Below, in pieces: positions 10,576-18,221 of a DNA stretch of 64,000 bases. The stretch comes from an uncultured Pelagibacteraceae bacterium (GTDB lineage Bacteria; Pseudomonadota; Alphaproteobacteria; Pelagibacterales; Pelagibacteraceae). The position numbers were made by a program, and so were the translations under genes. The notes below the pieces were generated by a model. That model ran no database searches. It had not been told where the DNA came from and was given only the letters and a program-made list of their open reading frames with translations. The DNA is taken from positions 1-64,000 of the forward strand of contig CACOWD010000002.1 of the NCBI GenBank assembly GCA_902630915.1. The letters run 5' to 3'. Each line of letters starts with the position of its first letter. The stretch's first letter is position 1.

Positions 10576-11394
10576 TAAAGTCGTATCAAATGATTTTGCG
10601 CTATGAGTAATCTCACCAACTGAAATTCTATTTACACCTGTTTTCGATATTTGTTTAATATTTTTTAAAGTAGCATTTCCGGAATACTCTGTTTGATAAT
10701 TAGATTTACAAAGTTTTAAGCAATTTTTTAATTGCGAAGAGTTCATGTTATCAAAAAGTATTCTTTTAAACTTTAAGCCTAAAATTTGTTTAAGCTGATT
10801 TATATTTTCAACTTCAACTGTAACAATTTTTTTTGTTTTTATAGCTTTCTCAACTAATTTCCTAAGACTATTGGATGTGCTTATATGATTGTCTTTAATA
10901 AGAATTTCATCGCTTAAATTATATCTATGATTATAACCACCACCTTTTTTGACTGCATATTTTTCAAGTGTTCTTAAATTAGGTGTAGTTTTTCTTGTAC
11001 AACATATCTTAGTTCTTTTACTAATTTTTTTTACGAATTGATAAGTAATTGTTGCAATACCTGAGGCATGATTCAGAAAATTTAAAGCGGTTCTTTCAGC
11101 TGTTAAGATTGTTTTTGTCTTAGCTTTTATTTCAGCAATTACCTTATTTTTTTTAATTTTTTTTCCATCAGAGACTTTTTTGATAAAGACTGTTTCTCTT
11201 CCAATTAACCGAAATGCCGCTTTGCAGAAATCTAATCCGGCAATTACTCCATCTTGTTTAGCCATAATCTTAGCTTTAATCATTTTATTTTTTGAAATTA
11301 TAAGTTTAGTAGTTATGTCACCTCTAGGTCTCAAGTCTTCCTCTAGAGCTTTTTTAACTACAGATTTAATATAAGATTGATTTAATTTTTGCAC
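10564..11394 (-). CDS. nadC: Nicotinate-nucleotide diphosphorylase (carboxylating)
   Basis: NadC (quinolinate phosphoribosyltransferase) makes nicotinate mononucleotide from quinolinate and PRPP in de novo NAD synthesis. Motifs include ALEEDLRPRGDITTKL, AERTALNFLNHASGIAT, CTRKTTPNLRTLEKYAV and KGGGYNHRYNLSDEILIKDNH. I prefer the GTG at 11394, just after the nadA stop; a TTG at 11409 would add five residues and overlap nadA by 11 bases. Neither start has a clear ribosome binding site, so translation may be coupled to nadA. NadB or an aspartate dehydrogenase, needed for the pathway, is not in this window. Confidence 0.95.
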   Translation of the reverse strand: MQKLNQSYIKSVVKKALEEDLRPRGDITTKLIISKNKMIKAKIMAKQDGVIAGLDFCKAAFRLIGRETVFIKKVSDGKKIKKNKVIAEIKAKTKTILTAERTALNFLNHASGIATITYQFVKKISKRTKICCTRKTTPNLRTLEKYAVKKGGGYNHRYNLSDEILIKDNHISTSNSLRKLVEKAIKTKKIVTVEVENINQLKQILGLKFKRILFDNMNSSQLKNCLKLCKSNYQTEYSGNATLKNIKQISKTGVNRISVGEITHSAKSFDTTLLFR

Positions 11395-11398
11395 CGAT

Positions 11399-12388
11399 CT
11401 AACGACCAATTTCGGTCATTCTTTGTACAGATTGTCTCGCTGCTTTAGCCATTTTATCTTCAATGAAAATTTCATTTTTTTCATTTTCTAAACAATCAAG
11501 AATTTTATGTAGTGTAATCTTTTTCATATAAGGACAAAGATTGCAGGGCTTAATAAATTCAACATTAGGGTTGTCTGCTTGTACATTGTCACTCATTGAA
11601 CACTCCGTGACTAACATTACTTTTTTTGGTTGTTTCTTTTTTACGTAATTAATCATGCCACCAGTTGATCCAGCAAAATCACATTCATCTAAGACATCAC
11701 TAGGACATTCGGGGTGACCTATAATTTTTATTCCAGGATTTGCATCTCTAATATCTTTAATTTCTTTTGGTGAAAACTGTTCGTGCACAATACAAGAGCC
11801 TTTCCACGAAATTATTTTTACTTTAGTTTGTTTAGCTACATAATTTGCTAAATGTTGATCTGGCAAGAATATTATTTTGTCAGTATTTAAAGATTCTACT
11901 ACTTTAACTGCATTAGCAGAGGTACAACATACATCGGTTTCTGCTTTAACGTCTGCAGAAGTGTTAACATACGAAACAACTGGAACACCTGGATATTGTT
12001 TTTTTAATAATCTTACATCCTCTCCAGTTAATGAAGCAGCGAGAGAACATCCTGCATTCATATCAGGAATTAAAACTTTTTTATCTGGACTCATTAATTT
12101 TGCCGTTTCAGCCATAAAGTGAACTCCACAAAGAACTATTATATCTGCAGATGTTTTAGCAGCTTCAACTGCAAGAGCTAATGAGTCAGCTGCAATATCT
12201 GAAACTCCATGATATATTTCAGGTGTTTGATAATTATGTGCAAGGATTACAGCATTCTTCTCTTTTTTTAATTTATTTATTTTTTCTATCAAAGGAGCGT
12301 GTATTTTCCACTCTATTTCAGGAACGTGTTTAGAGATCTTTTTATAAATCTCAGAAGAGCTTTTATTAAATTGTTCTTGTGCAGACAT
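11399..12388 (-). CDS. nadA: Quinolinate synthase
   Basis: NadA condenses iminoaspartate and dihydroxyacetone phosphate into quinolinate using a 4Fe-4S cluster. The 329-residue protein shows the repeated-domain hallmarks ILAHNYQTPEIYHGVSD, DMNAGCSLAAS, the CC pair in TDVCCTSANA, HPECPSDVLDECDFAGSTGG, and the C-terminal Cys in PCNLCPYMKKITL. The three cluster Cys are expected within these blocks. It is the first gene of a nadA-nadC pair on the minus strand and lies just left of the tRNA-Leu gene. Confidence 0.97.
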   Translation of the reverse strand: MSAQEQFNKSSSEIYKKISKHVPEIEWKIHAPLIEKINKLKKEKNAVILAHNYQTPEIYHGVSDIAADSLALAVEAAKTSADIIVLCGVHFMAETAKLMSPDKKVLIPDMNAGCSLAASLTGEDVRLLKKQYPGVPVVSYVNTSADVKAETDVCCTSANAVKVVESLNTDKIIFLPDQHLANYVAKQTKVKIISWKGSCIVHEQFSPKEIKDIRDANPGIKIIGHPECPSDVLDECDFAGSTGGMINYVKKKQPKKVMLVTECSMSDNVQADNPNVEFIKPCNLCPYMKKITLHKILDCLENEKNEIFIEDKMAKAARQSVQRMTEIGR

Positions 12389-12449
12389 ACTTATTCTAAT
12401 CTATCAACTTGAACTAATATTGTCATTCATTTATTGTCGCATTATTATT

Positions 12450-12533
12450 GCGGTCGTGCTGAAATTGGTAGACAGGCACGCTTGAGGGGCGTGTGGGTTT
12501 CCCGTGAGAGTTCGAGTCTCTCCGACCGCACCA
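12450..12533 (+). tRNA. tRNA-Leu, anticodon GAG
   Basis: A complete class II tRNA can be folded: acceptor GCGGTCG pairs with CGACCGC (12523-12529), with discriminator A and an encoded CCA at 12531-12533. The anticodon stem CACGC/GCGTG encloses the loop TTGAGGG, giving anticodon GAG at 12484-12486 (Leu codons CTC/CTT). A long variable arm (around GGGTTTCCC) and the T arm GAGAGTTCGAGTCTCTC complete the leucine tRNA. It marks the left border of an accessory gene block. Confidence 0.97.
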
Positions 12534-12546
12534 AATAATACTATAT

Positions 12547-12666
12547 ATGATAGAATATTTAAAAAAAAATAAAAGAATTGTACTAATAGTTTTAATCGTA
12601 GTTTTTATAGAGCTAAGCGGGCATGGAATTTTAGCATCGCTGTCTAGACTTTTAAGCACTTTTTGA
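12547..12666 (+). CDS. Possible 39-residue membrane peptide
   Basis: A short frame starting 14 bases after the tRNA-Leu CCA encodes 39 residues. A basic N-terminus (KKNKR) leads into one hydrophobic segment of about 12 residues (IVLIVLIVVFIE), followed by GHGILASLSRLL. The composition is protein-like for a single-pass small membrane protein. No Shine-Dalgarno sequence precedes the ATG. Its function is unknown and it may be chance coding. It could be co-transcribed with the tRNA. It converges on the kinase-like gene ending at 12671. Confidence 0.33.
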   Translation: MIEYLKKNKRIVLIVLIVVFIELSGHGILASLSRLLSTF

Positions 12667-12670
12667 ATTT

Positions 12671-13368
12671 TTAGTACATATGTTTTTTTAAAAATGACTT
12701 AATATCTTTAAGTTGTTTTTGTCTTCCATTTTTTACTTTTTGAAAATTTCTATTTTGATCTATAAAAGAAATATCAAAATTATTATTCACTAAATATTTT
12801 TTAAAACTCTGCAAATGTATTTTCACAAATTCAGTAACAACTGCCTGTATTGAAATTTGCTTATCTCTTATTCTTTGAATTTTTCTTGATAATGATTCGT
12901 ATACCTTCTCGATTAAAAGAATTCTCAAAATTGGTTTTTTTATAAAATTTATATCTTGATTTACATAAATTCCTTCAAATATTATTAGTCTATTTTTAAT
13001 ATAATTTATTTTAAGTTTTAAATTATTTTTACCGGATTTTCTATTATACAAGTTTTTAAGAATTAAAGTTTTATTTTTTGATTTGCCAGCTAAAAAACTT
13101 AACAATATTTTAAGTTTATATAAATCATAGTGTAAATTATTTTGATTAAAATTTAGGTTTTTGATTTTTTTTGTTATTTTGATTCTTTTTGCTCTAGGAA
13201 ATAGAAATAAGTCTTTACTTAAAATTGATACATATTTAAATTTTTTTTTCAGATTACTTTTGAGCAAGTTCGCAAACAAGCTTTTTCCAGAGCATGTAAT
13301 TCCATCAACAGTTATGAAATTTATATTTTTTTTTTTAAGTTTTTAAAAACTCTTTTATTTAATTTCAT
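12671..13368 (-). CDS. Uridine-kinase-like P-loop kinase, frame interrupted in a poly-A tract
   Basis: The uninterrupted frame (12671-13279) can start only at a TTG that falls just after the Walker A motif, which would be a useless truncation. Upstream codons in the same frame read NINFITVDGITCSGKS, a perfect GX4GKS P-loop, but have no ATG, GTG or TTG. An ATG at 13368, overlapping the previous gene's end by 14 bases, runs in another frame into the A11 tract (plus-strand T11, 13326-13336) and stops at 13321-13323. One extra A would fuse them into about 232 residues. Uridine-kinase-like blocks follow: LIIFEGIYVN and RKIQRIRDKQIS. The substrate is unknown; neighbours suggest a sugar, polyol or nucleoside. 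Confidence 0.7.
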
Positions 13369-13957
13369 TAAAATATTTTTTCCATATATTGGGTTTTTTG
13401 GTGCAAACAGCATCAAATTTTATCTTATTTTTCTTTGAAAAAAGTATAATTTTTTTAATCTCATTTAATCTTTTTTTGTTAACTAACTCAGGTGAAACAA
13501 TACAAATTTTTACATTCATGTTTTTTAAAAAATTATAAAATGATTTATCTAATTTTATTTCATTAAAGTTGTCTAACCACATCCATTTAATTGTTTTAAA
13601 TAATTCTTTTATTTTCTTTAAACCCTCATATTCTGAAAATCTAACTGATACCTTTGTTTTTTTCATATTTTTTAACATAGTTGAAAATGTCTGATCATGA
13701 AAAAAAAATTTATTTATATTATTTTTTTTAAGAATTTTTAAGATTTTATTTTCTAAACCTTCCTCTTTAACATTAAGTACGATAAGCTTGTGTTTAAATT
13801 TTTTAACCCAATCTTCAAATCTTTCACCTTTTTTAAAAGGATCATGATGAAGATAGATATCTTTGTTGTTTGATCTGAGATCAATCTCAACACCAAAGTC
13901 CCGGCTTAATCTGTCTAACTCTTTAGATCTGTTGACTCTATGTTTGATAATTATCAT
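13355..13957 (-). CDS. GDPD-like phosphodiesterase (TIM-barrel, short form)
   Basis: A 200-residue protein whose N-terminus matches the glycerophosphodiester phosphodiesterase pattern: IIIKHRVN (first catalytic His), VEIDLRSN (metal-binding Glu-x-Asp) and IYLHHDPF (second His). The rest is Lys-rich and less clear, and it is shorter than typical GDPDs (about 240-300). There is no signal peptide, so a cytoplasmic role on a sugar- or glycerol-phosphodiester is likely. It overlaps the FkbM gene by four bases and the kinase-like gene by 14, so translation is coupled. The substrate is inference only. Confidence 0.72.
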   Translation of the reverse strand: MIIIKHRVNRSKELDRLSRDFGVEIDLRSNNKDIYLHHDPFKKGERFEDWVKKFKHKLIVLNVKEEGLENKILKILKKNNINKFFFHDQTFSTMLKNMKKTKVSVRFSEYEGLKKIKELFKTIKWMWLDNFNEIKLDKSFYNFLKNMNVKICIVSPELVNKKRLNEIKKIILFSKKNKIKFDAVCTKKPNIWKKYFNEIK

Positions 13958-14748
13958 TTTGTAAAAATTATATTTTTTTCGCTGATAAAAAAGATATTAA
14001 ATATTTTTTGTCCATTATATTTTTCAATTTTTCCTCTCAATTTGTTGTATATATATTTTTGGTAATTTAATTTTTTAAGCAATATGTAAATCTTATCACA
14101 AACAGTCTTATCATACTCAACCATTATTATCGGGTTATATTTTTTGATGGTTTTTAAAGAACCCAAAACACACTCATATTCATGTCCCTCTATATCAATT
14201 TTTATAAAATCAGGCTTAAATTTATAATCATCTAGTTTTTTTGTATAAAACATTTCTTTTTTTATAACTATTTTTTTAAAAAGATCTTTAACGTGTAAAG
14301 AAGTTTGAAGCCTTTTTTTTACACCACTTTTACTCAAACCTGCCATTTGTGAAATAACATAATTTTTAAAATATGGAGTAAAAAAAGATTGTTTTTTTTT
14401 TGAGTTACTCAAAGCTACATTTTTACAAGTAAACAATTTGTCTTTAAACTTTATCTTTTTAAGATTATTAAAATTGTATTCATTAGGTTCAAAAGAAATT
14501 ATTTTGGCTTTACTTGCGAATTTTCGAATAATTTTATAACTCATGCCGTCATTAGCACCTATATCTATTATAAGTTTTTTTCCTATAAAAAAACCGTTAT
14601 TCTCTAAAACCTTTATAATCTTAAAGTCGTTATCGTATATTATTTTAGAAAAATATTTTCCAATTAGGTACCTGGATGTTAAAAAAAGATAAATATTAGA
14701 GCGACAAACTTTTTCAAAAAAATTAAGTATTAAACTACCCTGAGTCAT
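13954..14748 (-). CDS. FkbM family methyltransferase
   Basis: A 264-residue SAM-dependent methyltransferase of the FkbM family, whose members often O-methylate sugars in surface glycans. Motifs are LIIDIGANDGMSYKIIRKF (motif I, SAM binding), IISFEPNEYNFNNLKK, and FIKIDIEGHEYECVLGSL, the FkbM hallmark. The N-terminal 40 residues are hydrophobic in part but no signal peptide is evident. Its ATG overlaps the GT2 stop by one base and its end overlaps the GDPD-like gene by four, placing it second in a four-gene operon. Confidence 0.85.
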   Translation of the reverse strand: MTQGSLILNFFEKVCRSNIYLFLTSRYLIGKYFSKIIYDNDFKIIKVLENNGFFIGKKLIIDIGANDGMSYKIIRKFASKAKIISFEPNEYNFNNLKKIKFKDKLFTCKNVALSNSKKKQSFFTPYFKNYVISQMAGLSKSGVKKRLQTSLHVKDLFKKIVIKKEMFYTKKLDDYKFKPDFIKIDIEGHEYECVLGSLKTIKKYNPIIMVEYDKTVCDKIYILLKKLNYQKYIYNKLRGKIEKYNGQKIFNIFFISEKNIIFTK

Positions 14749-15467
14749 TATTTATTTTTAAAAATTCTCAATTTAATTAAGTAAATGATATTAAAAAAAA
14801 TATGACTTATAAAATTTGTAAAATTATTTTTCCATTTTGATTGACCATATTTTCGAAGGTTAAAAACAACATCAATAGTTTCAATTTGAATATTATTTTT
14901 TAAACAAATGTAAAAAACGTAAGTATCTAGAGTTGTCCATTTCTGTGGCATGTTTGTAAAATATCTCAAAAGATCTCTGTCAAAAATTTTCGGTTGGGCA
15001 TTTATTTCTCTCATTTTTTTTCCTAAAATTATTGATGCTAGATTTTCATGAAATCTACTCACAATTCCATCAAAACCCCTATTATTAATTCTAACACCTT
15101 TACCAAATATCTTTTTTTTATCCTTAATTTTTAAAAATAATTTGAAAAAATCAATTAATGGAGTTTGCAAGTCTGCGTGAGCCCACCCAATATAATCTCC
15201 GTTAGCTTTTTTTAATCCCTCAAAAATTCCTCCCCCATAACCTTTGTTAAAATTTAAATCAACTAATTTAATTACTACATTTGGAGATGTATTTTTTTTA
15301 ATTTCTTGTTCAATTTGATTTTTTGTATTATCAGTTGATCCATTATTTACTAAAATTAACTCAGCTCGATAATTTTGAATAGGTAAGTCTAAAAATTCCT
15401 TACATAGAAATGGAATGTTTTTTTCTTCATTATAACATGGTAAGACTAAACTAATATTAAAAGACAT
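14748..15467 (-). CDS. GT2 glycosyltransferase (DPM1/polyprenyl-phosphate sugar type)
   Basis: A 239-residue GT-A fold glycosyltransferase of family 2. The N-terminus ISLVLPCYNEEKNIPFL, then LILVNNGSTDNT and GYGGGIFEGLKKANGDYIGW, match DPM1/DPG-synthase-like enzymes that put a sugar on polyprenyl phosphate. The metal-binding block is HADLQTP, where Asp-x-Asp is usual. The C-terminal hydrophobic helix (FISHIFFNIIYLIKL) may touch the membrane. It is the first gene of the minus-strand operon and starts 47 bases from the divergent nucleotidyltransferase gene. Confidence 0.87.
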   Translation of the reverse strand: MSFNISLVLPCYNEEKNIPFLCKEFLDLPIQNYRAELILVNNGSTDNTKNQIEQEIKKNTSPNVVIKLVDLNFNKGYGGGIFEGLKKANGDYIGWAHADLQTPLIDFFKLFLKIKDKKKIFGKGVRINNRGFDGIVSRFHENLASIILGKKMREINAQPKIFDRDLLRYFTNMPQKWTTLDTYVFYICLKNNIQIETIDVVFNLRKYGQSKWKNNFTNFISHIFFNIIYLIKLRIFKNK

Positions 15468-15514
15468 GTTTTATTTTAAACCTAATTATTACTTATACAA
15501 AACTTAATTATTAA

Positions 15515-17017
15515 ATGAAGCAATATTTGATTATCCCTTTAGGCGGCTTAGGAACTAGATTTACTACTGCTGGCTATAAAACTTACAAACCTTTTCTTAA
15601 AACTTCTGCAAACAGTAGAATAATTGATAATATAATATCAAATTTTCCTTCAAAAGAGACAAAAACTATTATTATTTGTAATGAAAAAAAATATGAATAT
15701 GTAAGAAAAAATTTAAAGAAAAAAAATATAATATTTATCAAGATAAGAAATCATAAGCAGGGGCCAGTTCAGTCGATTTACCTTGCAAGACAAGAATTAA
15801 AAAAAATAATTCAAAATGATAGATTTTTTATCTCTTATTCAGATATTAATTGGAAATGGAATTATCATTCTATGAAAAATTACTTAAAAAATAAAAAGAT
15901 TGTAATAACAAGCCATTTTGGATTTCATCCTCATCTTGAAATCAACTCAATATCAGATTTTTTTTTATGTAATAAAAAAAATGAAGTCGTCAAAGTTTCC
16001 AAAAAAAAAACTATTACAGACAATTACCAGAAAAATCATTTAGCAACTGGATGTTATTATTTTAAAAATTTTGAAAATTTAGAGAATTATTTCAATTATA
16101 AAAATTTTAATAAAGTTAATAAAAAAAAAGAGACTTATTTAGTTGATTTTTTACAATTTTGTTTAAAAAAAAAGATTAAAATCAATCATTTTAAAATAAC
16201 TAAGTTTGTACATCTTGGAGATCCTTATCAATATGAAAATTTCAATAAATGGAAAAATATATTAGGTAATAATTTTACAAAAAGCATGAAATTAAAAAAA
16301 TACGATAGCGTTATGCTTATGGCTGGAGAAGGCAGAAGGGTTAAATATTTAAAAGTAAAAAAACCTCTTTTACCAATAAAAAAATTTAAGGCTTTTGAGT
16401 ATATTTTTAATAAATTTGGGTCAGATAAAAAATTTATAGTCACAAATAAAAATTTGACTAATTTAAATTCAAATAAATATTCTAAAATTAAAATTAAAAG
16501 CACTCAATCGATGCTTCAAACAATTGAGAAGTCTTTAGATTATATTAAAAATTTGAAACAATACTTTATTTTATCTTGTGATTGTTTAGGATTTTTTGAG
16601 AGAAAAGATTTTAATAATTTTTTAAAACTAAATAATCCAGATATTGTTCTTTTTGCTTTTGATATTTCAAAAATGCAGAAAAAAATGGAAAATGCACACA
16701 CTACAATCAATTTAAAAAAAAACTTATTAATTAATTCAATTAGAGTAAAGAAATATTCAAATAAAAAAAAAGAATTAGGACACGCAGGGTTTTTTTGGAT
16801 CAAAAATTCAAATATTTTTAAAAATTTGAAAAATTTTATTACCACAAATAAATTTAACAGAGAAATACTTTTAGATGACTATTTTAAATTTTTATTTGAT
16901 AAAAAATTATGTAAAGTAAGATGTTATAAATTAAAAGAATATACTCATTTTGGCTCGGTACTAGAATATTTAGAATTAACATATTGGATTAAATATTTTG
17001 ATAATGAAAATAGATAA
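15515..17017 (+). CDS. Tandem nucleotidyltransferase (two GT-A domains)
   Basis: A 500-residue protein with two successive sugar-phosphate nucleotidyltransferase-like domains. Domain 1 (about residues 1-250) starts IIPLGGLGTRFTTAGYKTYK and has SYSDINW at the usual Asp position. Domain 2 (about 263-500) starts VMLMAGEGRRVKYLKVKK followed by PLLPI, and has SCDCLGFF. Both keep the G-x-G-x-R and Lys-Pro signature, so both may be active, or one may be regulatory. Such enzymes couple NTP to a sugar or polyol phosphate; which one is unknown. The gene is extremely AT-rich. It overlaps the GatZ/KbaZ-like gene by 14 bases. Confidence 0.8.
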   Translation: MKQYLIIPLGGLGTRFTTAGYKTYKPFLKTSANSRIIDNIISNFPSKETKTIIICNEKKYEYVRKNLKKKNIIFIKIRNHKQGPVQSIYLARQELKKIIQNDRFFISYSDINWKWNYHSMKNYLKNKKIVITSHFGFHPHLEINSISDFFLCNKKNEVVKVSKKKTITDNYQKNHLATGCYYFKNFENLENYFNYKNFNKVNKKKETYLVDFLQFCLKKKIKINHFKITKFVHLGDPYQYENFNKWKNILGNNFTKSMKLKKYDSVMLMAGEGRRVKYLKVKKPLLPIKKFKAFEYIFNKFGSDKKFIVTNKNLTNLNSNKYSKIKIKSTQSMLQTIEKSLDYIKNLKQYFILSCDCLGFFERKDFNNFLKLNNPDIVLFAFDISKMQKKMENAHTTINLKKNLLINSIRVKKYSNKKKELGHAGFFWIKNSNIFKNLKNFITTNKFNREILLDDYFKFLFDKKLCKVRCYKLKEYTHFGSVLEYLELTYWIKYFDNENR

Positions 17018-18221
17018 ACTTATAAAAAGAAAAGCCTTACCATCATTCTGCACGTCAAATTTTGATGTTATAAAAACAATTATATTTTTTTGCAAAGTTA
17101 AAAGACTTCCTTGTTTAGTTGAGTGTACCTCAAATCAAGTGAATCAGAATGGGGGGTATACTAAAAATACACCTAAATCATTTTTAAATAAGATATTTAA
17201 AATAAGTAAAAATTTAAAATTTAAAAATTTACACCTAGGAGGAGATCATCTCGGACCCCTTCCTTGGAAAAAAAAGTCAATAAAAATTGCTCTACCAAAT
17301 GCAATAAAATTAATAAAAGATTTTTTACAACAAAATTATTGTAAAATTCATATTGATACATCTATTAAATGTAAAGATGATAAACAAATAAATAATGAAA
17401 TAATTTTTGAGAGAACTAAAGAGATTTTAAAAACTCCGTCTATTAAAAAAAAACTTAAAGATAAATTTTTAATAATTGGAACAGAGGTGCCATTATCAGG
17501 AAGTGGAGATGAAAAAAAAATGAAAATTACAAATAAAGGGCAAATTAAAGACGAATGCGATAAATTTAAAGCTGTTCTAAAAGAATTAAAACTGAAAAAT
17601 AAAAAATTTGGATTAGTAATTGAGCCAGGGATGAAATATATGCATTCAACAGTGGTTGTTCCTAAATTTAAAAAATTTTTTATTAAAAAAAAAATTAGCA
17701 AAAATGAAAATTTCGTATTTGAAGCTCATTCTACAGATTTCCAATCTCAGCGAATTTTAAAGAAACTAGCTCAAAACAATTTTAAGTTTTTAAAAGTTGG
17801 GCCTGAATTAACTTTAAATTACTCTAAGGCAATATTTTTTATGCATCAAATAGAAAAAAAATTTTTTAAGAAAAATCATTCAAATATTAAAAAAGTTATT
17901 TTGAAATCGATGATAAATAATCCAAAATATTGGAAAGATTACTACAATAAAAAAAACAAAACTCTTTTTTTGACAAGTAAATTAGATAGGATGAGGTATT
18001 ATTTACAGACTAATTCAGTCAATAAATCAATTAATTTATTAAAAAAAAATATTAATACAATTACTCTAGAAAAAAATTTTTCTTTATTTCATCTAATTGA
18101 TAAAAAAGAATTTTTAGGATATCGAAAAAATAAACTTTCAAATTTTGAAATAATTAAACTAATTTTTATTACAAAGGTATTAAAAAAATATTTTTTAGCT
18201 TGTGGTTATAAAATTAATTAG
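17004..18221 (+). CDS. GatZ/KbaZ-like tagatose-bisphosphate aldolase subunit
   Basis: About 405 residues from the ATG at 17004, matching the class II D-tagatose-1,6-bisphosphate aldolase GatZ/KbaZ family: LVECTSNQVNQNGGYT, LHLGGDHLGPLPW, LIIGTEVPLSGSGDE, LVIEPGMKYMHSTVVV, FEAHSTDFQS and LKVGPELTLNYSKA. In enteric bacteria this subunit supports a catalytic GatY/KbaY partner; none is seen here, so it may act alone on another ketose phosphate or use a distant partner. Its overlap with the tandem nucleotidyltransferase suggests that it supplies that enzyme's sugar phosphate. It converges on the membrane-protein gene with an 8-base overlap. Confidence 0.82.
   Translation: MKIDKLIKRKALPSFCTSNFDVIKTIIFFCKVKRLPCLVECTSNQVNQNGGYTKNTPKSFLNKIFKISKNLKFKNLHLGGDHLGPLPWKKKSIKIALPNAIKLIKDFLQQNYCKIHIDTSIKCKDDKQINNEIIFERTKEILKTPSIKKKLKDKFLIIGTEVPLSGSGDEKKMKITNKGQIKDECDKFKAVLKELKLKNKKFGLVIEPGMKYMHSTVVVPKFKKFFIKKKISKNENFVFEAHSTDFQSQRILKKLAQNNFKFLKVGPELTLNYSKAIFFMHQIEKKFFKKNHSNIKKVILKSMINNPKYWKDYYNKKNKTLFLTSKLDRMRYYLQTNSVNKSINLLKKNINTITLEKNFSLFHLIDKKEFLGYRKNKLSNFEIIKLIFITKVLKKYFLACGYKIN

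Noticed and set aside
12423..12659. A minus-strand frame of 78 codons over the tRNA-Leu gene
   Set aside because: It is the antisense of the tRNA; the GRRDSNSHGK-type peptide is a well-known false frame opposite leucine and serine tRNAs.
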